A stretch of DNA of 64,000 bases. Origin: Agrypnia vestita. Taxonomy: Eukaryota; Arthropoda; Insecta; Trichoptera; Phryganeidae. The position numbers were made by a program, and so were the translations under genes. The stretch spans positions 16,244 to 80,243 of the forward strand of contig JADDOH010008000.1 in the NCBI GenBank assembly GCA_016648135.1, read 5' to 3'. The notes beneath the pieces are model-generated. The model saw only the letters and a list, made by a program, of their open reading frames with translations. It ran no database searches and was not told the origin of the DNA. Below, one piece after another: positions 27,172 through 37,379 of this stretch. The stretch's first letter is position 1. Every line of letters begins with the position of its first letter.

Positions 27172-30100
27172 CTAGAATTAAAAAGAAAGTGTCATTGAAT
27201 TGCCAGTTTACTTTAGTAAACAGTCTCCTTAATCTCATTTGAAGCAATAGATTTCTCAGCCTCTTTCACCTCATCCTTAGATAATCTCTCCTCTGTAGCC
27301 GCATGCTCGTGATGCAGAACCATTAATTCTTCAGTGGTCAGCTCCTAGCCTTGTTTTTCCACCAGCTCTTGAATATTGTCCTCCATTCAAAGAAAAAATT
27401 GTTGATCGAGTGACCCAAGCCTTACTATTGGATCTCCACGTAACATTTAACTGGCTCTTCTGTACCTTGAATATCTTAAAGGCTTGTGGATTCTCGGAAT
27501 GATACAAGAGCAAGAACTTATCTTTCAAATCACCGCTTGCATTAATTAGCACACATCAAGATGATAAGATGGTCCAGCAAGTGTATAATGAGAATTCTCA
27601 TGTTTTGCAATAAATAAAATATTGTGTTTGTATTAAAAGCAAGAAAAATATCATCAATGATTAAGTTTGCTTGCGTGTTAAAATACTCTATAAGTCGAGT
27701 TACTTGCAAGTTAAGTTACTCATAAATATAGGTTCCATTGCAAATTATATAGCTGTCGTTTTCTATATACATACATACTAACAATAAAATAAAATAAAAA
27801 TATTGTTAGCGTTGAAGCAGAATTGTTACATAGAATCTCTAAATAGTGTAAAATTTATATAAACGCTTAGATTTTCATTGTGTCATGTCATGTCCTTTAC
27901 TATAGATTTGAAATTGATATAAATACAAGTTGTAGATTTAAATCATTAGATTGGTAATTCCTTCATAAAGTGAAACGTGTCTCAAGTAAATAAAACAGAG
28001 TAAAAAAAAAGTGTGTTATTGCCAAACACATGAAAGAAACATTAATTTGTTTAATGTTGTTACCACTATTAATAAATATCTATGTATTTTTGTATGAAAC
28101 AAACCTGATTAAGTGCCTCTTCCTGTTGCTGATCCCTTTTGGTGCAGACCCTTACCTCCAAGGTCATGCACAGGTCCAGCGTTTGTTCCAAGGAATGTTG
28201 CACATCTTCGCGTTCAACTGTTGGAAAAAATATTTCCTTTTTATAAGTTCAAACATAAAAAACGTGAAGATGAAGCTACCAGTTTAATCAAAATGTCAGC
28301 TTACACATTAAAATTGGACATTTTCGTGAATTTGCTTGCCATAATTCATAATTCACATTGATTGTTTTTAAACGTCTACCGGTTTCGATACTGTTCCGTT
28401 TCATCATCAGGACGGACATGCAATAACTTTCATAAATTAAATTTGTAGCCCCACCAAACCTGTATAGACGTACCACTATAACTAGTCGTGCGAGGGAGGG
28501 CGTCGCTGTCGCGTAATAGAAGTTGCCAGGGTGTAAATTTATTACACAAGGGCAAGCTAACAGCAAAAACTTTTGAAGTCTTTTTTATTCAATTTTGAAC
28601 AGAAAATATTTTTTACCCTTGGGTGAAATGTCAACAGTTAAGGAGATAGTATCGTCGTGTTATTCCCACACATTCAAAATAGGTTAATTCATCACAAAAA
28701 TATCAAATAATTCGTAACGTACTTAAACCAAAATACACTGTTAAAAATTCATTTTATCTATTTAACTATAACTGGTTGCAGATATTTTATATGAACCGTA
28801 TGTTTTTCCGAGAGACGATTCTTGACGTTTCGTTTAATTCTTATTCAACGTTATCAGGAGGACGACCTGTACCCGTGGAGGTAAAAGGCGGACTGATTAA
28901 TGCTTTCGAGGCCATAAATTATATGCACTTTGTTGTGGAGTTTTCACTTCTTCTACGATAGAGGTCGCCAGTGTGCAATATGTACTAGTTACGTCGGTGG
29001 ACTTTTCTGCAACGTCTCTCAAAGGTTGAATTAATGTCGTAAGAATAGGGCGCCAAATACTTGATAGTTTGTAGCTGTCATCTCTATTAAAATTGGAATG
29101 TTTGTATATTTCAATGGACTCCCTTACTAATCTGGGTATAAGGTGCGGTTCTGTTGATAGGATTTTCGTCTTGTCAAATCTGATGATGTGATAGATTCCC
29201 TTTGGATCCATGTTTGAAGATTACCGATATATTGGAGTTGTTGTTTTTAATAAACCTTTTTCAAACAAGTCACCTATTTTAAATAATGTTTTATTAATAG
29301 ATGGGTGCGTTGAAGCAGCCTATGTGGTCTATGTCAAGTGCATTTAAAATACAGGCGGACCTCAACTTTCGCACATAATTGGTTCCTGAAAATGCGTGCG
29401 AATGTTGAATGTTCGAAAGTAGAGGGAAGTAAAAAAAATTAAAATTGTATGTATTTTAAAATATTTATTTATCAAGTAAATATATGACGTTTATAAGGCG
29501 TTAAAGTGGTTTAAGAGACATGTTTAAGTGGGATTTGCGGGTGTTTCCCTTAAAAAGTTATCAAGAGCTAATTGTTTGCCTCTCTTCTTTCTTTTTTCTT
29601 CATATAGTATTTTAAAACATGTCTTTATTGATCGGCCTAGACACTCAAGATATGCGTTCTCCACTGCGATCATAAACTTCCATAATATTTAAAAAATTGT
29701 CAAGATGCATGAAGGCTTCATTCATATTTTTCATTGTTAAAGTCTTGATGATTTGATCAGCTTCTTCTTCCTCACTTTCATTATATATTTCATTTTCATA
29801 CTCCTGTTGCTCAATTAAATATTAATTTGTTGGAGGTTCTGAATGAGATTTTATCATCTCATTAACATCCTCAATAGTAACATCTAAGTTTAGTTCATTC
29901 ATTAGGCAGACTATATCAATTGTGATAGTTTCTGGAGTTTCATCAATTTTATAAAATTGTTTCCATGAACCTTTCATGGTTGACTCTTTTATTTCAGACC
30001 ACCCTATATGTCTCACGTGTCTCCAATATTGTTTCATACATTGTAGTTCTTCCAGAAATCTTTTAATGTAGGCCCACCTTCCCTGTCAGTTGCCTCGATA

Positions 30101-33100
30101 GCCTGAGTCATTATTGACCTCATATAATTATCGTTTAAACATAGCTATCACCGTTTGGTCCATAGGCTGTATAAGGCAGATATTATTGGGAAGAAGAAAC
30201 ACAACATTGATTTCCGTGTATAAATTCTGTAGAGATTTTGGGTGTCTTGGAGCATTGTCTAAGATGAATAATATTTTAAATGGTAAATTATTATCTTTCC
30301 TTCCTGCGCAAGACTAAATCTCTATCCTAGCTAGCTCACAAGCAAAGTGACGGAAGGAAGCAAGATGCAAGTGACATCAGGATTCAACTTGCTTGTAAGT
30401 GAGCGAGAGGGGGATATCTTTACCCCACAGCGTGACAATGTGCGAAATAGCGAATTGTGCGAAAGTCGAATGTTCGAAAGTCGAGGTCCGCCTGTATATC
30501 ACAAAACGATTAAAATGGCACGAGAATGCAGTGTCTTTCAATGTGAATTGATTGCAATACAAGAAGCCATAAATAAAATGGGTAAATAGAATGTAGATGT
30601 AAAATTATAAAATCAAATTTTTATTAATCAATAAGAAAGACATACAGAAAATCAAATCAACGAAAAAATAGTTCGGCTGTTACTGGGATTCGTATCCCAG
30701 TAGCAGCCGCCCAGAAAGCTAGGTGGTCTGGGTTCGAATCCTGGTTGCAGCCGAAATATTTTTTCGTTGATTTGATTATTCTGTATGTCTTTCTTATTGG
30801 TTAATAAAAGTTTTGTTTCATATTTCACCGAACTCTGTTCTGAAAAATTGCATCTTCACAATAAGAACGTGTTCTTGAATATAATATACATATATGTGTG
30901 TTGTATCAAATATGTCCAAAATTAATAAATTAATTATCGGTTAATTCTGGCATCCTCTAGTGATTGTTTACATAAAGTAATTTGCGTCTGCCGCATCAAA
31001 AAAGTGGATTACTCAAAAAATTGGATAATATTTGTTAATCAATTAATAAATGAGACTTACAGATAAGGTCGATATATTGACGGTATATATGATACGGGGC
31101 GGTACGGTACGGTGCTGATATGGTATAAATGGTAGCATACCTTCTTGGAAAGCGAGGTGGTCTGGGTTCAGATTCCGGTAGCAGCGGAAATATTTTTTCG
31201 TTGATTTGATTTTTCTATATGTCTTTCCAATTGATTAATAAAATTAATTAAATTTCACAGAGCATTGTTCTGTAAAATTGCAACTTCACAATAAGAATGT
31301 GTTGTTGTAAAAGTTATCATACACAGCGATAGTATGACATAAAAGCTATTGTTATAAAAACAAAAAATCTAAAGAACGTTAATCTTCAACCCAAGCTTAA
31401 TTCATGTTGATGCAAACTATGCTATCTCTATGATTATTCTTATGAGTGCTAACAATTATGTTTATCTTGTATGCATTTGCTTATTATTATGCTTATTAAT
31501 ATTTATCACATATTACTATGATTGTATCCAATTCCAAAAATTCTCGATAAGTATTTGTATCCCCTTTCAACAGAAAACAATAATGAAAATGGCATAGGGT
31601 GTTGTACATAAACAATACTTCTGAAAAAGTAACTAAAAATTTAACCAATTGCATTAAAGCTGCAGCTTAAAATCATAGGCTTTTCGCTTAAATATTACCA
31701 CTACCACTGATCAAACAACCGGCCTTTATTCTCTTATTTTATGTGTTCAATATTTTTTCGAGCCATATAGCTGTGTGTCATGCGTTTTTACACATTTGGA
31801 GTCGTCTTTGAAATTATATTCCAATTTTTTCTTTGCAATAGATACCCAGGTTATTTTTTTCTCTACCGCCCTGGATAAACGAGAGTCTACTTAACCATGT
31901 TTAGAGTGTGCTTGGCTTTTCTTAGCCTTATTTGATCATATAACTTACAGAAAATATGATGATTTAGTTCATTATAGAATAAAGTAATCATATATAAAAC
32001 TAGCAGTTAAGCGATCGTGCCGCACTGGCCGCTGCGCGGCCGTAAGTAACCATTAGTATCTGCGATTGAATATCACCCATTGCCTACTGCTTTTCATACG
32101 ATTTTGTTATTTTTTTTAAATTGACAATGGAAATGTTGCACACTGCATGCTTCGTTTTTGGAGCAATGATAATAAAGAGTTACACATATCCAGCCACAAA
32201 TACATTCTAATCGAGAAATCAAACGCCAAAAATATACTTTCCTGCAGATTATTTTTTTAATTGATGTAAGAAAATATCAATAATATTGATTAATTTCGTT
32301 TTTTTAATATTTTTACATCTATAATATTTAATTAAATTTTAAAATAATCTGAACACTTTGTTTCATTAAAAAACATCAATATTGGCAATTTCTTGAAACT
32401 GGCAATGGTAAAACCATGCACTGCATACTGCGTTTTTGAAGCAATCATAATATATATAAGATACTCATTACAAGTTTTCACTAATGATATGATTATTTGT
32501 GCACAAAGTAGGTATCTATAAGTACTTTAAAAGTTATAAAAACAAAAAAAGATTTTATTTTTAGGTTCAAGCAGTTTAAGTGCCGGTTGCATCAACTTGG
32601 CTAATGTAAAAATCTTTCGTTTAAAGCATAGATTTTTGCTTTTTCCACCAATTAAACAACCCGTTTTCGTCAAAATCTATGCTTTAAACAAACTATTGTA
32701 CTATATACTACTATAAATGAAGTGATGCAACCGGTAATATGATAATAATATGATAATTTGCACTGATAATTTAATGATATATTAAAAATAGTTTTAAGAT
32801 TAATTTGATAACTAAATTAAATGAAGTGATAAAATAGTTTAATTAAATAACACAAGTTTGATTAACCCTTTCATTGCTGACAAAATGCTCCAAATTATTA
32901 ATACAATTGATGGATCAATCGAATTGACGGAGAGTGACAAATCGCCTTGTTCTGATGCTAAAAAGGCGGGCCAACGCGCGTAGCGTGGTGTGCGCGTGCC
33001 GATCATACTACATTCAACGCGCGTTGTCAGCAACGAGCGGGTCAAGGATTTTTACCCTCATCCAGATCCAGCATCCAGTCAGAATATCTGATGGCCTCCA

Positions 33101-33198
33101 ACATTGTCAGTAAATTGTCTTTCTCTTCTTCCATTCTAGCTACATTCTTATGTAGTAATTCCACATAAACCTGAACTTGATCTAGAACTTCTAACGAC
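26899..33198 (-). CDS. Bag2: BAG2-like co-chaperone regulator, three exons (5' end missing)
   Basis: BAG2 binds the HSP70 ATPase domain, promotes nucleotide exchange and inhibits CHIP. Exons on the minus strand are 33198-33056, 28217-28105 and 27171-26899. Phases agree: one base over at the end of the first is completed by two at the start of the second. In order: SLEVLDQVQVYVELLHKNVA with MEEEKDNLLTMLEAI (N-terminal coiled coil); EDVQHSLEQTLDLCMTLEVR with QQQEEALNQ; then FEKIILSCTINDQKKVKKRL, the BAG2 signature. About 176 residues are visible; only a short N-terminus is missing. No lesion. Convergent with KRI1. Confidence 0.87.
27225..27552 (-). pseudogene. Jerky/pogo-type transposase fragment
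   Basis: The minus strand reads INASGDLKDKFLLLYHSENP, AFKIFKVQKSQLN and SNSKAWVTRSTIF, the start of the DDE_1 domain of Jerky/Tigger transposases, then after a deletion ELTTEELMVLHHEHAATEER, their acidic C-terminus. It lies in a BAG2 intron, antisense to none of the exons. Confidence 0.7.
28105..28217 (-). CDS. Bag2: BAG2 internal exon
   Basis: Acceptor TTCCAACAG, donor GTTTGT (weak). 113 bases. It encodes VEREDVQHSLEQTLDLCMTL and EVRVCTKRDQQQEEALNQ, matching the middle of BAG2. Confidence 0.87.
28371..28420 (-). ncRNA. Hammerhead-like motif in a BAG2 intron
   Basis: On the minus strand: CTGATGA (28410-28404), stem II GAAAC/GTATC with one mismatch, GAAA (28386-28383), palindromic CCGG as stem III, UA cleavage position, then GACG pairing perfectly with the CGTC before CTGATGA. 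Sense to BAG2, about 150 bases upstream of the internal exon. Confidence 0.6.
28476..28660. repeat. Fragments of two dispersed repeats
   Basis: 28476-28550 matches one end of the 25971-26421 element (CGTGCGAGGGA and GCCAGGGTGTAAATTTATTA). 28555-28660 matches the left part of the repeat at 4426. Confidence 0.5.
28780..29300 (-). mobile_element. Penelope-like element relic
   Basis: Minus-strand order is GIY-YIG C-terminal coding (29211-28897) then a decayed hammerhead-like stretch (28862-28808: CTGATAA, CGTT, AACG, AAACGTC). In a BAG2 intron, sense to BAG2. Different subfamily from the copies at 20224 and 61442. Confidence 0.65.
28897..29211 (-). pseudogene. PLE GIY-YIG C-terminal fragment
   Basis: RLVRESIEIYKHSNFNRDDS followed by YKLSSIWRPIL aligns with [20 protein letters not shown] of the 20524 copy. 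The catalytic GIY-YIG core is missing. Confidence 0.75.
29352..30494 (-). mobile_element. Tigger/pogo transposon, internally deleted
   Basis: Ends CAGGCGGACCTCAACTTTCG and CGAAAGTCGAGGTCCGCCTG, flanked by TA on both sides (29350-29351, 30495-30496). It holds the 3' half of a Tigger transposase gene on the minus strand. It lies in a BAG2 intron. Confidence 0.85.
29580..30310 (-). pseudogene. Tigger transposase, C-terminal part
   Basis: Minus-strand frames: ILDNAPRHPKSLQNLYTEIN (Asp of the DDE triad), VVFLPNNICLIQPMDQTVIA, MFKRYYMRSIMTQAI, then after a frameshift STMKGSWKQFYKI and LNLDVTIEDVNEMIKSHSEP. These blocks follow each other in the same order as in Tigger1-like proteins. The DNA-binding N-terminus and first Asp are gone. 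Confidence 0.8.
30610..30860 (+). mobile_element. Head-to-head tRNA-SINE pair
   Basis: A plus-strand SINE (B box TCTGGGTTCGAATCC at 30727, tail CGAAATATTTTTTCGTTGAT and TTCTGTATGTCTTTCTTA) is joined to a 5'-truncated minus-strand copy (30610-30690) with the same parts in reverse. Both share AAGAAAGACATACAGAA at their outer side. Confidence 0.65.
31070..31320 (+). mobile_element. tRNA-SINE, single copy
   Basis: Same family as 30610 and 57385: head ATAAGGTCGATATATTGACG, B box GGTCTGGGTTCAGATTCCGG, body CGGAAATATTTTTTCGTTGA and tail TTGCAACTTCACAATAAGAA. Two bases of the B box are changed. Confidence 0.6.
31321..31998. other. BAG2 intron, nothing recognised
   Basis: AT-rich, no ORF or repeat with a recognisable identity, except a short GATACCCAGGTTATTTTTTT patch (31840) that resembles 17430-17470. 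Confidence 0.4.
32000..32060 (-). mobile_element. Helitron-like 3' end
   Basis: The minus strand ends CGATCGCTTAACTGCTAG and is followed by T, with GC-rich inverted sequence (GGCCGCGCAGCGGCC) just before. Two further ends with TTAACTGCTAG/T are at 50607 and 54787. CTAG before a T after a hairpin is the Helitron 3' terminus. Confidence 0.5.
32579..32734. mobile_element. Harbinger-type MITE
   Basis: GTGCCGGTTGCATCAACTTG on the left, GTGATGCAACCGG on the right, TAA at both sides, internal arms AAAGCATAGATTTTTG and CAAAATCTATGCTTT. Same group as 33577 and 63557. Confidence 0.7.
33056..33198 (-). CDS. Bag2: BAG2 exon (first visible)
   Basis: Acceptor GTTTTCAG, donor GTAAAA. 143 bases. It encodes SLEVLDQVQVYVELLHKNVA and MEEEKDNLLTMLEAIRYSDW, the N-terminal coiled coil of BAG2. 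The preceding exon must end with two bases of a codon closed by G. Confidence 0.85.
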
Positions 33199-33415
33199 CT
33201 GAAAACATGAATAATAAAAATATTTTTGAAGAATTCACAAAATGGAAAATTTTCAAAAAATAAAGTACAAATGGATAAGATGTATATTGGTTTATTTTTT
33301 TACAATTTTTAAAGGAAGGTCAAAGGATTAACCAATAAACATATTTCATGTACCGCGACCTACGTGTGATGTTCCGCATCCTTTTTTGGAAAATAGAAAA
33401 TAAGTATTATAATCG

Positions 33416-35612
33416 TCCCTTTAGAGGTAAAACTCACTAAGTGCACTTTTGGGCAAAAATGAGGTATGAATACCAGTATTCATATTTTTTCAACCTCTAT
33501 CCTAGGAAAAAATCAAAAAGTAAATATTCCTTCTCTATTCAAAGTTATTAAGTGGTAAAACTCATCAAATCACTCAGGCCCGGTTGTTTCGAATTCGATC
33601 AAAGTAAGCGTAGAGTTTAAACTGAAATTTTACGTTCTCCACCAATCAGACGATCCGTTTTCGTAAAAATCTATGCTTTTATCGACCGCTTACTTTGATC
33701 GAACTTGAAACAACCGGGCCTTAGTTACTTTTACCTGGCGGCAAAATTGAAAAATTGTCTTCGTTGTTTCACTGAATGCAATAATTGTAACTCGAGCGAC
33801 GGCACTTATGGTGTGAAGTTTAATTAAATATTGTTATACAGTGTGGTTTTTCATCGTTTATAGATAAAAAGAGTTAGATGACGTTATAATTAGTTTATGA
33901 ACTTCTATAATTAATTTTTTTTTTATGGTTTTAAAAATTATTCCCCTTTGTGGGATTTTTTTATATAGTGTTTTTTTGCATTGTGAAAAAAGTTATTATG
34001 CTTAATCGTTATTATTTAATATATAAAAACAATTATTTTCTTTCCTAAGGAAGCTAATGTATTATATGTTTCAAAATGAAGAAAATGAAAATGAATGAAA
34101 AGAAAGGGTAAGTTGTTACTCTTTACAATAAGTTTACTTTAGAATGTGTTAAAATTTTTAAGACGATTAGCATTCTAAGTAATAATTTTCTATTTTCAAT
34201 ATGTTAAGGACACTCAAAATACCACTTCTAGCCAGAATTTGGAGGAGGTACCTGGAGTAAATTTTTAAAGTTAAAAAGTATATCATTTTGAAAAATTTAA
34301 TCTTTATAAAATCACTCATTGGCACAAGAAAAAGGAACCAAAAATCAACCATTCCTTAACATTTACATGTTAACAACCTCCCAAATGTATCTTCAGAAAA
34401 CTTTCTTATGGATGAAGTTAATAATTACACAGAAACCACCAAGTAAGGTTAATCTAGAATATACCTACATTATTTTATAATTGTAACTATGAAATGACTG
34501 CTCAAAGTTATACCTCAGTATATCTAAATTTCATTTCAACTTCCAAATAAATCAGCATAATACGCTTTTCGAAACACGGAAAGATAAAGTGAGTCCCGTT
34601 GTGTACATATCAACAAAAATAGTTTATTTATAAAGGTAATGCCAAATATCCAAACAAAGAAAGGCCCCTGTAAATTCTTACAAATAGCAAGTACATATAA
34701 TATAATCCAGAAAATCCTCACAATTATTTGTATTTATATTTCACTATACAAATATTCTTAATTGCCTAGTTAGTCGAAAAATCCAATTCTTAGAATAGAA
34801 TTGAGTTGCTTAGGATCAAATTACCTTTCAAGAAAAGTTTTACCATACATTTCCTAGAACATTAGTTATGTGAATTAACATTTCTTTTGTCCTTACCTTA
34901 ATTATATTTACTATGGGATTTCCAAATATCCATATTATAATATTCGAAATTCAATAATATTCCGTATTCGGAGAAATCATAGCCCATTTAACTAGGCGCT
35001 GCGCAGTTTCACTTCATCTGGATCTTCATTAGATTAAAGATAGATTAAAAAATATTTCTTATAATAGTAGTAAATGTTTATCATATTAATTAATCATAAT
35101 TTATTATTATCATTATTGTTTCAGAATGAAATGAAAAAAAGACTCCACAGCCAGCCGATTATGAAAAAAGTGTTAGGGGAAGATTATTAGATATACTGTA
35201 AAAATGTTATTAATATGTTTTTTTTCGCATTTGATATGTTATTTTTAAACTAAAATACAACTTATTAATATGAAATGAGAGTGTATTAAAACATCATTCC
35301 CTAGAAAAAATATTTAGCAAAACATCTTTTTTTTCTGCCCAGGTGCAAAAAACTTTTTTATTAATATGAAATATAAATTTATCCTGAATATTTTCATAGT
35401 ATTTTATGCACTCTTAAATTATTTACAACACTGTAATAATAATAAGTATAATAAGTAATAATAACAAGTAAGTAATAATAATAAGTAACAACAAGTAATA
35501 AGCAAAAAAATAAACAACAAATTACTTGTACTTTATTTAATATCACGTTTTGAATGTTTAAACCACATTATATCAAAAGTACTCCACTAAGTGAGTTTTA
35601 CCTCTAAGGGGA
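33416..35612. mobile_element. 2.2-kb TIR transposon, unassigned
   Basis: Left CCCTTTAGAGGTAAAACTCA with CTAAGTG is complementary to right CACTAAGTGAGTTTTACCTC with TAAGGG. TA-rich flanks leave the duplication open. It contains the nested MITE 33577-33720. Short Asn/Lys-rich frames inside have no recognised identity. Confidence 0.55.
33577..33720. mobile_element. GGCCCGGTTGTTTC MITE, 144 bases
   Basis: Inverted ends GGCCCGGTTGTTTCGAATTC and GAACTTGAAACAACCGGGCC, flanks TCA and TTA. Near identical to 63557-63700. Confidence 0.85.
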
Positions 35613-35639
35613 TGATATATAGGTTTATGATAGTTTCTA

Positions 35640-36110
35640 AAAGTTTGCGCGGCATCGCTAATTGCGGAGAGGTTAGAGCCGCGCGCCCAAACCCCAGCCC
35701 CTGTCAAGCCAGTCAAGCTTCAACCACGGCCAGCAGCACAGCCTGCGCTGACGCTCTAGCCGCCTCCATTTTTTTCCAAGATCGCCGGTCAGCGCCATGA
35801 GGGAGTTTTGAGGAGAGGACAACCTGCAGCGCCTCAGACTTTCCAGGCGATGGATGCCAGCGGTCACCACACAGCAGGCTCCCGAGGAGGGCCTGACGCC
35901 TTCCTGCTCAGCTCGGCGGCGACAGGTGGACCGATCCCACGTGCTTCTGCGAGAGACCGCGACTTGAGCCCCCCCGCGCCTGTGCAGCGCTGATGACAGG
36001 CGGATCAATGCACGTCAGCGGGCGTCGGTTCGCCAGTCGGGCCAGCCGGGACCACAACCTGCAGCGACCATGGTTAAAAACTCCCGTCACTTTCCTTGTC
36101 ATGCTGCATT
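35640..36110. other. GC-rich island without recognised gene
   Basis: Around 60% G+C in a setting of about one third. Frames are open on both strands (for example 36008 to 35673 on the minus strand) but nothing in them is familiar. It could be a CpG-rich promoter of a host gene such as the missing BAG2 first exon, or part of a GC-rich transposon. Confidence 0.35.
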
Positions 36111-36683
36111 TAATTGATAAGTTCGCTTCTCACATTATGTCGTGAAATCTGCGCCTCACGCAAATTATTTGATAGACGTTCCATATCAAGGGTTTCACAT
36201 TAAGTAGACTGAAAACATATTTGGTGCACAATGATTGACTACAGAAGTAGAAATAGAAATGTGTTTCATACTTCCTCCCATATATGTAAAATACAGGTCG
36301 TTTGACTAAAGCCGGCATGTACACACATTTCCCGCCATGTCACCCGCGCAAGCGCACAGGGTGAGATCGCACTGCATTACGGATCTCGAAAAATCTCTGT
36401 GTCTCTCTCGCACGCGGTCAATCTTATAAGCGTGACAGAGAGTGTTATTGTTTTGTTTTTCTACTATTACGAAATAATACGAAATACAGGTGATGTTTTG
36501 TTTTATTCCCTGTTTGGTTTGAACCCGACTTTTTTTATCGAATTAATTGTAGAATTTATTATCATACGTTCCGCGGCAATCGGCACATATTCTCTAATAT
36601 CTCAGTAAATTCTGTCTTACGATTCCAGTAAATTGTCATACTATTGGCAGGATGTAGTTTTTTATAAATGACATAATTGAATC

Positions 36684-36701
36684 CCCGGGGGGGGGGGGGA
36701 G
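36684..36701. repeat. Poly-G run
   Basis: About 13 G in a row following CCCC. Confidence 0.8.
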
Positions 36702-37379
36702 AGTGGCATAATAATTTTAATTAATTGAAAACAGGGTTCGAGGATATACTATCCGCGGATATATATCACAATATTTATGACTCGATTTGTATTTTTGATA
36801 TATATCCAAGAAAACTTTCTGCAAATGTTAATAGATGGCACTAGTTGCATTTAAAAAAATGCTATGGTTATTTTTTAGTTTCATTTGTTTCATATAATCC
36901 GTTTTTTATTTCACACAAAGAAACATAAGGTAAATTGGGTGAATATGGCCCCATGGGTAATATGCCGCACTAATAATACATTGGACCTTATATTTTAAAA
37001 ACTTGTACATAGATGGCGAAAGTTGACAGCTAAATTCGTCACTCGTCAGTAGGGATGGGTCGTCGACGTATTTACCGTCGACGAAACGAGACCGTCCACG
37101 TCCGTCCATCGACGAGACGATCAACTACTTGAATTCGTCAACTAGTTGACGCGTCAACTTCGTTACGCGGACGTTCTATCTAAACATCGGGACGATAGTC
37201 AACTGTCTACGGTTCGACGTGACGCTGCTCGACGGCTCAACCGTTGGTTATTTTTATTACGTTAATTTTAAAAATTTAAAGAAGTTCGAAGGAATATAGT
37301 TTCGGGGAAAGTAAAACCGCTACTTGTGCTTATATGTAAAAATAAATATTTTATTATTTATTTGTTTACGCACATTATA

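Noticed and set aside
28780..28870. A sixth hammerhead in the PLE relic
   Set aside because: The core is CTGATAA, stem II does not close on the core, and too few pairs remain; mentioned only as decayed.
34000..35200. A possible small multi-exon gene in the 33416-35612 element (Met-Lys-rich pieces next to GTAAGT and CAG sites)
   Set aside because: The pieces could not be joined without a stop, and none is recognised.
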